DNA of 64,000 bases from an uncultured Saprospiraceae bacterium (lineage in GTDB: Bacteria; Bacteroidota; Bacteroidia; Chitinophagales; Saprospiraceae). The stretch lies in the NCBI GenBank assembly GCA_937872385.1, contig CALMSO010000099.1, forward strand, positions 60,539-124,538. Reading direction: 5' to 3'. Both the position numbers and the translations under genes were made by a program. The notes under the pieces are model-generated. The model saw only the letters and a list, made by a program, of their open reading frames with translations, did no database searches and had not been told where the DNA came from. Shown piece after piece: positions 33,658-42,383 of this stretch; positions within the stretch are counted from its first letter, which is position 1; every line of letters starts with the position of its first letter.

Positions 33658-36210
33658 TTACTTGCGTTTTTTCTTGCCTTTAGCAATAGGGCGACGAGGA
33701 GCAGGCGTTGCCTTTTTGGGCGTCGGCGAAGTTGGCTTGTCGCTTGGCGGCGTCGGGCGTGGCTCGTTCGCGGCTTTTTGATACGCTTCGTAGCCGTAGA
33801 AGCCTGTCATACCCAACAAGCCCAATACAATAACCGATGAAGTAACCATTGAAATAAGCTTGCCGCGCTCGTAGGTTTTGGGTGCAAATACAAACTCGAT
33901 TTTGTGCGCTCCGGCTGGTACGCGCATGGCTCGTAGCACATAATTGGCCCGAATATGCTCCACTGGCTGCCCGTCAATGTAGGCCTGCCAGCCCTTGTTG
34001 GGGCCGTACCAAATTTCGGAAAAGACGACCAACTGTTCGCGGCCAGCGTCACTTTCGTAAGTCAAGTGATTGGGTTTGTAATCCGTCAGGCGAATAATGG
34101 CTCCGGAGTCTAACTGTACTTGAAAACCATTAAGATAATCCGAAAATTCTTTATGTATAATAGCTTCATAAGCAGGGTCAAAATCGCTTAGGGCATCAAT
34201 TTCTTGGTTGGGAGTGTCCACCATGCGCACATTGCTGACAAACCAAGCATTGCCCATAGCCGCCATGTTAATTTGCACCTCTGGTTGCTGATTGTTTTGC
34301 CCCGGCAGGATAAAATATTTAGTATTGAGCATATTAAAAACTTGCTCGTTATTTTTACTCAAATGCCGGTCAATCAAGTCTTGGTAACGTTGCAATTTAG
34401 CAGCGTGATAGCCTCCGATGGATTTATGAAAATAGGAAGTAAACGAGGAGTTGAAGGTATTTTCCGAAAAGTCGAGCACCCGGAAGTTCGGGTCGTTGTC
34501 CTTGCGAATCAAATCGTCCACCTGCCGCGGGCGGAAAGTACTTTCCATGGCGCTTTTATTGACAAAACTGCTGTCGTTGAGGTAGCGCTTGCCTACCGTC
34601 CGTACGTCGAACAAGACCAGGACGCCGATGCCGAGCAGAATAATGTTGCGCTGTGCCCATTTTTGCAAATACCCCCAAATCAGCCCGCCACTGAGCAGCA
34701 CCAATATCAGGGTACGCAAGGCATCACTACGCATCAAGGATTTACGATCGGCTATCACGGCATCGAGATTATAACCGGTCTGTGCCATCCGGTCGTCGCC
34801 GGGGCTACGAAAATCAAACATAGCCGGCCCGATAAGCCAGAAAAACAGGGCAATACCACCCGCAATACCGCCAGCTACAAACACGGCGCGACGCACCGCC
34901 CGCGCATCGGTTTCTTTTTTGAAAACTTCGTGCAGCGCCAGCAGCCCAAGCATCGGTACTAAAAAAGCCGTGACGCTGAGAATGGAGTTGGGTGTTCGGA
35001 ATTTATTATATAAAGGCAGATAATCGAAAACAAACTGGTTGAAACCTGGCAGATTTTTGCCCAACGAAAGCAGCAAAGTAAACAGCGTGCCAATAGCGAG
35101 CCACCATTTAGCAGGGCCTTTCACCAGCATTAGTCCCATCAGAAAAAAGAAAAACACCACTGCCCCAAAATAAGCGGGGCCGCTCGTGAAAGGCAATTCG
35201 CCCCAATACAAGGGTGCGGCAAAATCCGCAGGCAAATTAGCGCCTCGCCGGTTCAGGTCTGTCCGGATAGCCGAGTTCTTACCCAACAGCTCCTGCGAGC
35301 CACCGCCCACCACGCCAGGGATAAATGATGCAAACAAATCGAGGGTGCCATTGCTCCATTGCATTGCATAGTCCCAAGCCAAACCTTCTACCTGGCTGCT
35401 GCTTTGCTGCGCACTGGCAGCGGCATCACTTTGCAAAATTGGCTCGCCGCGCATGGTATCACGCGAGTATTCGTAAGTAACCAACAAATTAGAAGCAGCC
35501 GAGGCCGCGCCCAGCAAACCAGCTAATACCAGCACGCCAGTTGCTTTGGCAAAAGGCATCAATTTGTTGTTGCGAATATTATAAATCAACTGTGCGACGC
35601 CATAAATGAGCAGCGTCAGACCGAAGTAATAGGTCATTTGTGGGTGGTTGGCAGACACATTCAAGCCCATGCCCAGCGCAAAAAGCAAGCCACCAATGAG
35701 GTACCGTTCGCGGAAAGCTAACAGTACGCCGGCCGCTACAATCGGCAGATAAGAAATCGTAGCCAGCTTGGTCATATGCCCCGCTTCAAAAAGGATCAGG
35801 TTATTGGTCGTAAAACCAAAAGCGATAGCCCCAATAGCACCGACCAAAGGCCCCGCGCCCAAGCACAACATCAGTAGGTAAAACCCGGCCATCGCCGCAA
35901 AGAAACGCCCGATGGGATCTTCCAAGCCCAGACGCGCCGCGCGATCTACCCACCGGAGGTTGTTGCCAGCCCGAATGGTATTGATCTGGTAGGTGGGCAT
36001 ACCGCCAAACATGGCGTTGGTCCACAAAGACGTTTCGCCCGTTTTTTCCTTAAATTCACGCACTTCTTGCGACATTCCTAAGTACTGCACAATATCATTT
36101 TGGCGGGCTACTTTGCCGTTCAATTGTGGCAAAAAGTAAATAGCCGTTAATAGGAGAAATACGAAAAGAACGCCTGCGTGGGTCAATGCATTTTTTACAA
36201 AAGAATTCAT
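33658..36210 (-). CDS. YfhO family polytopic membrane protein
   Basis: An 850-residue membrane protein with about 13 hydrophobic segments; YfhO in Bacillus is needed for glycosylation of lipoteichoic acid, and the family is GT-C-like. The start is ATG 36210 (MNSFVKNALTHAG), twelve codons inside the longest frame. Diagnostic regions are YFLPQLNGKVARQNDIVQYLGMSQEVREFKEKTGE near the N-terminus and the late periplasmic part VFSEIWYGPNKGWQAYIDGQP with LRAMRVPAGAHKIEFVF. The C-terminus (about 40 residues) is a Pro/Lys-rich tail ending GKKKRK. Together with the adjacent glycosyltransferase it points to envelope glycan transfer. Confidence 0.92.
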   Translation of the reverse strand: MNSFVKNALTHAGVLFVFLLLTAIYFLPQLNGKVARQNDIVQYLGMSQEVREFKEKTGETSLWTNAMFGGMPTYQINTIRAGNNLRWVDRAARLGLEDPIGRFFAAMAGFYLLMLCLGAGPLVGAIGAIAFGFTTNNLILFEAGHMTKLATISYLPIVAAGVLLAFRERYLIGGLLFALGMGLNVSANHPQMTYYFGLTLLIYGVAQLIYNIRNNKLMPFAKATGVLVLAGLLGAASAASNLLVTYEYSRDTMRGEPILQSDAAASAQQSSSQVEGLAWDYAMQWSNGTLDLFASFIPGVVGGGSQELLGKNSAIRTDLNRRGANLPADFAAPLYWGELPFTSGPAYFGAVVFFFFLMGLMLVKGPAKWWLAIGTLFTLLLSLGKNLPGFNQFVFDYLPLYNKFRTPNSILSVTAFLVPMLGLLALHEVFKKETDARAVRRAVFVAGGIAGGIALFFWLIGPAMFDFRSPGDDRMAQTGYNLDAVIADRKSLMRSDALRTLILVLLSGGLIWGYLQKWAQRNIILLGIGVLVLFDVRTVGKRYLNDSSFVNKSAMESTFRPRQVDDLIRKDNDPNFRVLDFSENTFNSSFTSYFHKSIGGYHAAKLQRYQDLIDRHLSKNNEQVFNMLNTKYFILPGQNNQQPEVQINMAAMGNAWFVSNVRMVDTPNQEIDALSDFDPAYEAIIHKEFSDYLNGFQVQLDSGAIIRLTDYKPNHLTYESDAGREQLVVFSEIWYGPNKGWQAYIDGQPVEHIRANYVLRAMRVPAGAHKIEFVFAPKTYERGKLISMVTSSVIVLGLLGMTGFYGYEAYQKAANEPRPTPPSDKPTSPTPKKATPAPRRPIAKGKKKRK

Positions 36211-36299
36211 GCGCTTTTTATTTTTGTAATACTCGGTAGTTTGCAAAAAATTAAAAAATTAATGGGGTTGGGGCAAACGTATTATATCAATTCCAACAA

Positions 36300-36472
36300 A
36301 AAAAGAAACAAGCACCCAGACATAATTATTTCAAGTGCAAAAAATTATAAACTACTGATTATCAAATTGTAAAATTTTTTCAAATAACAACTAAGCAATA
36401 ACATTAACAAAATAACAAACAAAAATGTCCTATTACTTAATATCAACAATCACTTTATTATAAAAATGCCTT
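36300..36472 (-). repeat. Composite 3'-flank element after gpsA
   Basis: In the sense of gpsA: AAGTAATAGGAC about 30 bases past the stop, a tract of TGTTATT/TTGTTAA-type heptads (about 36388-36425), TTGATAATCAGTAGTTTATA (palindrome at 36355-36365), then ATTTTTTGCACTTGAAATAA and TTATGTCTGGGTGCTTG. It is one of the two best copies of the long form, which includes the GGGTGCTT end. Confidence 0.65.
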
Positions 36473-37519
36473 TCAAATAAAATCCACATCCACATCATAA
36501 GGATAGGTCATCAGAAAATCAATAGCTTTATCCACATCAAAACCTTTAAACACAATATTATAAATCATCTGGGTAATAGGCACGCGCAGTTTATAATAAT
36601 TTGCCAACTGCCGCGCTATACGCAGGGTGCCCAGTCCTTCTGGGGTTTCGGGCATGCTGGCCAAAATGGCTTCGCGCTCTTCGCCCCTGCCAATCCGATA
36701 TCCGAAAGTAAAGTTACGGCTATTTTTGCTCGTGGCCGTAGCCACCAAATCGCCGATGCCGGCTGTACCAAAAAACGCGCCCGGCGTAGCTCCCATTGCC
36801 TTGCCAAAGTAAATCATTTCGGTTAGCCCTCTGGTGATAATCATGGCCTGAATGTTCTTGCCTAATCCTTTGCCCCGCAATATCCCCGAACCAATAGCAA
36901 TAATATTTTTCAGGGCACCGGCCAGCTCCGCGCCGAGTATATCATTAGAACCAAATACATGAAAATAGCGACTGCTCAATACTGCCTGCCCCGCCCGAAT
37001 CACTTCATTAAATTTGCTGGCAATGACCGTAGCCGTCGGCTGCCCTTCCATGATTTCTGTAGCCAAATTTGGCCCCGACAGACAACCTACGCGCAGCACC
37101 GCACTTTCCTGGGCTATAATTTCGCTCATGGTACTCACATGCTCGCGGCGCAGGGCAGCGCTCTCTTCTGGAGTGGTGGAGTGCGGACTATGCACATCGA
37201 AGCCTTTCGTGCCGTGTATCAAAATGTGAGAAGGGCGCAAATGAGGACCCACCTGGCGCATCATGCCCCGAAAACCGGCCGCTGGTACCACCGGAAAAAT
37301 CAGCGTGCATTGCTCGGCTACTACTTGAATATCATTGGTCAATCGAATGCGTGGCGAGAGCTCTGCCCCGAAGTTGTAATGGGTTTGCGCTATTGTTTCC
37401 AGCACCTCTTTGCGGCGGCTATACAGCAGCACATCCGAATTGTGCGCCAATAAATTGGCAATTGCCGTGCCAAAACTACCTGCTCCAATTACCCCAACCG
37501 GTTTTTGTGTTTCAGACAT
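36473..37519 (-). CDS. gpsA: Glycerol-3-phosphate dehydrogenase [NAD(P)+]
   Basis: Reduces dihydroxyacetone phosphate to sn-glycerol 3-phosphate, the backbone of phospholipids. The 348-residue protein starts with the dinucleotide loop VGVIGAGSFGTAIANLLA. Other family marks: the loop VLLYSRRKEVLETI, HGTKGFD, SGPNLATEIMEGQPTATVIAS, the catalytic Lys region ELAGALKNIIAIGSGI and FFGTAGIGDLVATATSKNSRNFTFG. Cytoplasmic. A -7-like element lies upstream. It is the head of no obvious operon and is followed by the composite 3'-flank element. Confidence 0.96.
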   Translation of the reverse strand: MSETQKPVGVIGAGSFGTAIANLLAHNSDVLLYSRRKEVLETIAQTHYNFGAELSPRIRLTNDIQVVAEQCTLIFPVVPAAGFRGMMRQVGPHLRPSHILIHGTKGFDVHSPHSTTPEESAALRREHVSTMSEIIAQESAVLRVGCLSGPNLATEIMEGQPTATVIASKFNEVIRAGQAVLSSRYFHVFGSNDILGAELAGALKNIIAIGSGILRGKGLGKNIQAMIITRGLTEMIYFGKAMGATPGAFFGTAGIGDLVATATSKNSRNFTFGYRIGRGEEREAILASMPETPEGLGTLRIARQLANYYKLRVPITQMIYNIVFKGFDVDKAIDFLMTYPYDVDVDFI

Positions 37520-37547
37520 TTACAAGGTTTGTAAAAATACAATCGTG

Positions 37548-37555
37548 CAAAGGTA
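37548..37555 (-). promoter_or_regulatory. Possible -7 element of gpsA promoter
   Basis: On the minus strand TACCTTTG, a match to TAnnTTTG, 29 bases before the gpsA ATG. No good -33 TTTG is visible. Confidence 0.4.
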
Positions 37556-37664
37556 CATTTTTGTCTTGATTTGAACAGTAAAACGAAAGGCTTTTACAAC
37601 GTTTTGCGTTCCCGCTACGTTAGAAAAAGATGCAGTTGTATTTTTATACAAAAACCATCGAAAC

Positions 37665-38117
37665 ATGAAAAAATGCTACTTTTCTGGGCTAATTCTATGC
37701 GCCTTGTGCCTACTCGCCGGTCATTCTCTTGCTGCGCAAAGTGAGGAATTCGACAAGCCGCTACTGCGGAAAACGGGATTAGACTCCGCACGGGTGGGCG
37801 CTATTCGTATGGCTGCGGCCGAGCGCGAAGTTAAAATTGCCAAGCCGGAAGGCTACCCAGCCAAAGACCTCCCAGACACTTACAGCGGCTGGCGCATCGA
37901 AATTGTAGCCACCGATACCCTCTTGGCCGATACCAGCGAAGTGTTTTTCCGGCACGGCAATGTGGTCATGGAAACCTTGCCGAACAATCAGTTTTCCTAT
38001 ACCATCGGCGATTTTCAAAGCGAAGCCGCCGCCGCCGAATTTATGAAGCGCTTTATTCAGCCGATTTACAACGAGCCCACCATTATACGCTACGAGCAAG
38101 GGCAGCGGAAGTGGTGA
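37665..38117 (+). CDS. Secreted protein, possible SPOR-like domain
   Basis: A 150-residue exported protein with a signal peptide (MKKCYFSGLILCALCLLAGHSLAAQ). After a charged section (residues 30-70) the C-terminal ~75 residues, YSGWRIEIVATDTLLADTSEVFFRHGNVVMETLPNNQFSYTIGDFQSEAAAAEFMKRFIQPIYNEP (positions about 76-140), read like a SPOR fold: a first strand with bulky residues, helix, the Y-T-I-G-D-F-x-S-E-A-A-A turn and a second helix. SPOR domains bind denuded peptidoglycan at septa. The match is by pattern only, so the role is inferred. It converges on fhs with only eight bases between the stops. Confidence 0.6.
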   Translation: MKKCYFSGLILCALCLLAGHSLAAQSEEFDKPLLRKTGLDSARVGAIRMAAAEREVKIAKPEGYPAKDLPDTYSGWRIEIVATDTLLADTSEVFFRHGNVVMETLPNNQFSYTIGDFQSEAAAAEFMKRFIQPIYNEPTIIRYEQGQRKW

Positions 38118-38125
38118 ATTTGTTC

Positions 38126-39793
38126 TTAAAACAACCCAGAAATATTGCCCTGCTCGTCCACGTCAATGCCTTCGGCCGCAGGGGTATTGGGCAGGCCGGG
38201 CATGCGCATCATCTCGCCAGTGATGGGCACTAAAAAACCGGCTCCGGCAGCAATTTCAATCTCGCGCACGGTGAGCGTGAATCCCTCGGGCCGCCCGATA
38301 AGGTCGGGGTTGTCCGAAAAGGATTTCTGGGTTTTGGCGATGCACACCGGCAGCTTGCCAAGCCCCAGTTTTTCAATGCGGCGCAAGTCGGCTTTGGCTT
38401 TGGGGGCGTATTCTACTCCGGCAGCACCGTAGGTTTTGGTAGCAATAGCCGCAATTTTGTCGGGTACGCTCCAGCTCCAGTCATACAAAGGCGTGAAAGG
38501 CGTGCTATGGGCATCCGCTAATTCGACTACCATGTGTGCCAGCTCTTCTGTACCGGCTCCGCCTTTGGCCCAGCCTTCCGCCAGTACTACCGATACGCCA
38601 AAAGCCGCGCATTTTTCTTGCAATACCCGTAGCTCGTCGTCGCTATCGTTGGTAAAACGATTGATGGCTACTACCACCGGTACATTGTATAAACGACTGT
38701 TTTCCAAGTGTTTTTCTAAGTTGACGAAACCTTTGGCAACCGCTTCGGGATTTGCCTGTTGCAATTCTTTCAGGGATACGCCGCCGTGGTATTTCAAAGC
38801 CCGAATCGTAGCCACCAGCACAATCGCATTGGGCGAAAGCCCGGCCGTGCGGCATTTGATGTTTAAAAACTTCTCGGCACCGAGGTCGAAACCAAAACCA
38901 GCTTCTGTGACCACATAATCCGACAGCGACAAGCCCATGCGGGTAGCGATAATCGTATTGGTGCCTTGGGCAATATTGGCAAAGGGGCCGCCGTGAATAA
39001 TAGCTGGATTGCCTTCAATGGTTTGTACCAAATTGGGTCGAATGGCGTCTCGCAATAGTGCGGTCATAGCGCCCTGTGCCTTGAGGTCGCGGGCAAAGAT
39101 GGGCTGCCGATCCCAAGTAAGCCCCACGAAAATATTGCCGAGGCGGCGCTTCAAGTCAGCTAAGTTTTCTGACAGACAAAGGATGGCCATGATCTCGGAA
39201 GCGGCTGTGATATCGAAGCCGGTTTCGCGGGGCACGCCGCCGGAGAGGCCGCCCAATCCAATAGCCGTATGGCGCAGGGCGCGATCGTTCATGTCCATCA
39301 CGCGTTTCCAGGCGATGGTACGCGGGTCAAGGTTGAGCGAGCCTTTGGTATTTTGCAAGTTATTGTCAATCAATGCGGCCAGCAAGTTGTGTGCTTTTTC
39401 TACGGCTGCAAAATCGCCTGTAAAATGCAAATTAATATCTTCCATCGGCAGCACTTGCGCGTAGCCGCCACCGGTAGCGCCGCCTTTAATGCCGAACACT
39501 GGCCCCAACGAGGGCTCGCGCAGCACAACGGTCGTTTTTTTGCCCATGCGATTCATACCCTCCGACAAGCCAATGGACATGGTGGTTTTGCCTTCGCCCG
39601 CCGGCGTAGGAGAAATGGCGGATACCAAGATAAGTTTGCTTTGCTGAATGCGCTCCGAATTGATGAGCGAGAGGGGCAATTTGGCCTTGTAACGGCCGTA
39701 GTACTCCAGTTGGTCTTCCGTCACGCCCAGCTTTTCTGCAATTTCGCGGATTGGCCGCAGCGTGACACTTTTCGCAATATCTAAATCTGTCAT
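38126..39793 (-). CDS. fhs: Formate--tetrahydrofolate ligase
   Basis: ATP-dependent activation of formate to 10-formyl-tetrahydrofolate for one-carbon metabolism. The 555-residue length is standard. The nucleotide loop is SPTPAGEGKTTMSIGLSEG (about residues 58-76), followed by REPSLGPVFGIKGGATGGGYAQV, DINLHFTGDFAAVEKAHN, and near the C-terminus GAGFLVPITGEMMRMPGLP. All hallmarks are intact. Start is ATG 39793. It is isolated from other folate genes; behind its start lies the longest heptad array of the window. Confidence 0.97.
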   Translation of the reverse strand: MTDLDIAKSVTLRPIREIAEKLGVTEDQLEYYGRYKAKLPLSLINSERIQQSKLILVSAISPTPAGEGKTTMSIGLSEGMNRMGKKTTVVLREPSLGPVFGIKGGATGGGYAQVLPMEDINLHFTGDFAAVEKAHNLLAALIDNNLQNTKGSLNLDPRTIAWKRVMDMNDRALRHTAIGLGGLSGGVPRETGFDITAASEIMAILCLSENLADLKRRLGNIFVGLTWDRQPIFARDLKAQGAMTALLRDAIRPNLVQTIEGNPAIIHGGPFANIAQGTNTIIATRMGLSLSDYVVTEAGFGFDLGAEKFLNIKCRTAGLSPNAIVLVATIRALKYHGGVSLKELQQANPEAVAKGFVNLEKHLENSRLYNVPVVVAINRFTNDSDDELRVLQEKCAAFGVSVVLAEGWAKGGAGTEELAHMVVELADAHSTPFTPLYDWSWSVPDKIAAIATKTYGAAGVEYAPKAKADLRRIEKLGLGKLPVCIAKTQKSFSDNPDLIGRPEGFTLTVREIEIAAGAGFLVPITGEMMRMPGLPNTPAAEGIDVDEQGNISGLF

Positions 39794-39830
39794 GATTAGG
39801 TTTTGGTTTTATAATTTGGTCAGGAATGTT

Positions 39831-39956
39831 GTTCGCGGTTCGCGGTTGGCGGTTCGCGGTTCGCGGTTGGCAATTCGCTATTAGCAATTCGCTGTTGGCG
39901 GTTCGCTGTTGGCAATTCGCGGTCTATTATCTAAAATCTATTGTCCAAAATCTAAT
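39831..39956. repeat. Eighteen-unit heptad array in constant register
   Basis: Exactly 126 bases read as 18 consecutive 7-base units with no phase slip: GTTCGCG, GTTCGCG, GTTGGCG, GTTCGCG, GTTCGCG, GTTGGCA, ATTCGCT, ATTAGCA, ATTCGCT, GTTGGCG, GTTCGCT, GTTGGCA, ATTCGCG, then GTCTATT, ATCTAAA, ATCTATT, GTCCAAA, ATCTAAT. Every unit begins with R-T; the unit type changes after the thirteenth without loss of register. Confidence 0.9.
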
Positions 39957-39963
39957 GAAGTGC

Positions 39964-40040
39964 TCGGGCATAATTATTTTAAGCACAGAAGGTACAAATC
40001 ACTGATTATCAGCATTTAACATTTAACAATGCTCCATTAC
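39964..40040 (-). repeat. Composite 3'-flank element after ornithine aminotransferase
   Basis: In the sense of the upstream gene: GTAATGG three bases from the stop, TGTTAAA heptads, CTGATAATCAG (40002-40012), GTGATTTGTACC, CTTAAAATAATTATGCCCGA, GCACTT. It runs straight into the 18-unit heptad array. Confidence 0.7.
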
Positions 40041-41285
40041 TTAATCCATGCTCAGCACTGTCTGTTCAATAATACCGCAGCACTGCTCCAACTGCTCCAT
40101 GGTCATCACCAAAGGCGGCGCAAAACGAATGATATTGCCGTGCGTTGGTTTTGCCAACAGCCCATTTTCTGCTAATTGTAAGCAAATACGCGCCGCGAGG
40201 TCGCCGTGCTCCTCGTCATTTACTACAATAGCATTGAGCAGCCCCTTGCCACGCACGAGGGTTACGAGGTCGGTTTGCTCTACCAAATTGCGTTGCATCC
40301 GCTCCCGGAAAACAGCGCCGAGGTGGAAGGCATTATCCGCCAGATTTTCGTCGCGTACGACTTCCAGCGCTTCCATGGCTACGGCGCAGGCCAAAGGATT
40401 GCCGCCGTAGGTAGAGCCGTGCTCGCCGGGGCGAATATTGAGCATGATTTCGTCGCGGGCCAGCACCGCCGATACCGGATACACCCCACCGGAAAGCGCT
40501 TTGCCCAGCACCAGAATATCCGGTTTGAAATCATGATAATCGCAGCACAGCAGCCGACCAGTACGCGCAATGCCCGTCTGGATTTCGTCGGCAATGAACA
40601 ATACATTATACTTTTGGCAAAGTGCATAAGCGCTGGGCAGGTAATTTTCGTCCGGCACCACTACGCCCGCCTCACCCTGAATAGGCTCTACCATAAAACC
40701 CGCCACGGTGGGGTCTTGTAAGGCAGCTTCCAAGGCAGCCAAGTCGTTATAGGGTATCAACTGATAACCAGGCATATAAGGGCCAAAACCGGCGGTGCTT
40801 TTCGGATCGGTAGAAGAAGAAATAGCCGCCAAGGTGCGCCCCCAGAAATTGCCGGTCACAAAAATAATTTTTGCCGCATTCACTGGGATACCTTTTTTCA
40901 GATAACCCCACTTACGAGCGAGCTTGACAGCCGTTTCGCCGCCCTCCACGCCCGTATTCATGGGCAATACCCGGTCGTAACCAAAATATTCGGTGATATA
41001 TTGTTCGTATTTGCCCAGCACGTCATTGTAGAAAGCCCGCGAAGTCAAGGTCAATTTGCTTGCCTGCTCTGTGAGCGCTCGTAGAATGCGTGGATGGCAA
41101 TGCCCTTGGTTCATAGCAGAATACGCAGATAAAAAATCATAATATTGCTTTCCTTCTACGTCCCATACAAATACCCCTCGCCCTTTCGACAGCACCACCG
41201 GCAGCGGTGCATAATTGTGCGCTCCATAACGGTCTTCCAACGCAATTAATTCGTCAGACGTAAGCACTTTATCCATTGTTAGCAT
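40041..41285 (-). CDS. rocD: Ornithine aminotransferase
   Basis: PLP enzyme moving the delta-amino group of ornithine to 2-oxoglutarate, giving glutamate semialdehyde. Start at ATG 41285 (MLTMDKVLTSDELIALEDRYGAHNYAPLP) is preferred; the frame runs 17 codons further but a good promoter lies there. The stretch YGAHNYAPLPVVLSKGRGVFVWDVEGKQYYDFLSAYSAMNQGHCHP (residues about 20-65) is diagnostic of ornithine over other class III aminotransferases. PLP residues: MNTGVEGGETAVKLARKWGY, DEIQTGIARTG and the Schiff-base Lys in VLGKALSGGVYP. Probably used in arginine or proline breakdown. No arginase is present nearby. Confidence 0.94.
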   Translation of the reverse strand: MLTMDKVLTSDELIALEDRYGAHNYAPLPVVLSKGRGVFVWDVEGKQYYDFLSAYSAMNQGHCHPRILRALTEQASKLTLTSRAFYNDVLGKYEQYITEYFGYDRVLPMNTGVEGGETAVKLARKWGYLKKGIPVNAAKIIFVTGNFWGRTLAAISSSTDPKSTAGFGPYMPGYQLIPYNDLAALEAALQDPTVAGFMVEPIQGEAGVVVPDENYLPSAYALCQKYNVLFIADEIQTGIARTGRLLCCDYHDFKPDILVLGKALSGGVYPVSAVLARDEIMLNIRPGEHGSTYGGNPLACAVAMEALEVVRDENLADNAFHLGAVFRERMQRNLVEQTDLVTLVRGKGLLNAIVVNDEEHGDLAARICLQLAENGLLAKPTHGNIIRFAPPLVMTMEQLEQCCGIIEQTVLSMD

Positions 41286-41307
41286 GATTGTATATTTTTG
41301 CTTTTGG

Positions 41308-41338
41308 CAAAGGTAATGCTTTTGGAAATGCTGCACAA
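41308..41338 (-). promoter_or_regulatory. Bacteroidota-type promoter of rocD
   Basis: On the minus strand TTG (plus 41336-41338), 20 bases, then TACCTTTG (plus 41308-41315). The -7 element is about 22 bases before the chosen ATG, which supports that start over the longer frame. Confidence 0.6.
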
Positions 41339-41382
41339 TTTTACAGGCAGAACTCGTAAAAACACTTTTGCAACGGCATGAT

Positions 41383-42300
41383 TTACTGCGCCTGTTTTAC
41401 AAATACAGCATTGTCCGACTCCAATTCCGACCTTACTAAATGCGCCTCCACATCATTGCAAGGCTGCAAATCGCCGTTGGCATCAATAAGATGTGCTTGG
41501 TAGCCCGCTGTTTGTAGGGCTGCCAATGCCTCGCGGTGCGCCGTGTTGTGGCGGTCGGGGTGCGTGTATTCCATTATGATGATGGGTGCGGTGTTTTTTA
41601 AAAGTTGCTCACTTCCCTCAATTACTTGATTTTCAGCACCTTCTACGTCTATTTTAATCATGGAAGGGCTGATATTTACTTCCTTTATAAAATCATCCAA
41701 GGGTTGCGCTTGCACCTCCCTGCGGACGGGCTGAAAGCGCGCGTACCAGCTTTGGCGAGCGTATTGGCGGGCATTCATGGCATTATATTCTGAATACAAA
41801 ACCGGAAATTCGTAGAAAGACACGCGGCCCGGCTCGGCGGCCACAGCCCGATTTAAAATATTGATATTGTTGATGTTATGCGTATTTTGCTGCAAAATAG
41901 CAAAGGTGCTGCTCGCTGCTTCAAAGGCAAAAACCTGCCCCGCTGGCCCCACGATAGCCGAAGCCAACAAGGAAAAATAGCCGAAATGTGCGCCCACATC
42001 CAAAAAAGTATCTCCCGGTTGTAAATGCCGAATGAGAAAGCGCGCTAAGCGAATTTCAGAATCGTGCGATTTGCCGCCAATGAGGTAAATATCGGTAGCT
42101 GCTGGTAGCACTACTTGCATGGATGCCCCCCAAAACACAGGCGTTTTCGTGCGGTAGCCCTTTCGCCACAATGGGTACACCACCGTTTTGTACAAAATGG
42201 CAAAGCTGTAACGCAACGGCCGGGAGTGGAATCGCCCTATTTTGCTGGCTTTCGCCAAATCGTTCACTTTATTTAGTTTTTCCAATAAAATTTGCTGCAT
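41383..42300 (-). CDS. FkbM family methyltransferase
   Basis: A 305-residue SAM-dependent O-methyltransferase of the FkbM class, often acting on glycans or lipids. Start at ATG 42300 (MQQILLEKLNKV); the frame offers ATG six codons earlier. SAM-binding motif I is GDTFLDVGAHFGYFSLLASAIV with GQVFAFEAAS as motif II. Next come NILNRAVAAEPGRVSFYEF, the catalytic-region ISPSMIKIDVEGAENQVIEGSEQLL and APIIIMEYTHPDRHN. The N-terminal ~70 residues are a short basic region. No neighbouring glycan gene indicates the acceptor. Confidence 0.9.
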   Translation of the reverse strand: MQQILLEKLNKVNDLAKASKIGRFHSRPLRYSFAILYKTVVYPLWRKGYRTKTPVFWGASMQVVLPAATDIYLIGGKSHDSEIRLARFLIRHLQPGDTFLDVGAHFGYFSLLASAIVGPAGQVFAFEAASSTFAILQQNTHNINNINILNRAVAAEPGRVSFYEFPVLYSEYNAMNARQYARQSWYARFQPVRREVQAQPLDDFIKEVNISPSMIKIDVEGAENQVIEGSEQLLKNTAPIIIMEYTHPDRHNTAHREALAALQTAGYQAHLIDANGDLQPCNDVEAHLVRSELESDNAVFVKQAQ

Positions 42301-42301
42301 A

Positions 42302-42383
42302 AACACTCCAATTAACAAATAACATTTAACAATCCCACATCACTCATTCACTTTTCACTAAATAAAATCCATTACATTTTATA
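42302..42383 (-). repeat. Partial 3'-flank element after dinB
   Basis: In the sense of dinB: GTAATGG about 9 bases past the stop, then near the far end heptads TTGTTAA, ATGTTAT, TTGTTAA. The TGATAATCA palindrome is missing, so this copy is truncated or degenerate. Confidence 0.5.

Noticed and set aside
33014..33781. Open frame of 255 codons on the plus strand opposite the glycosyltransferase
   Set aside because: It is antisense to a well-supported gene and has Arg/His-rich, non-protein-like composition.
39831..39956. Heptad array considered as a CRISPR-like array
   Set aside because: Units are 7 bases, degenerate and contiguous; there are no 20-40 base repeats alternating with unique spacers and no cas genes.
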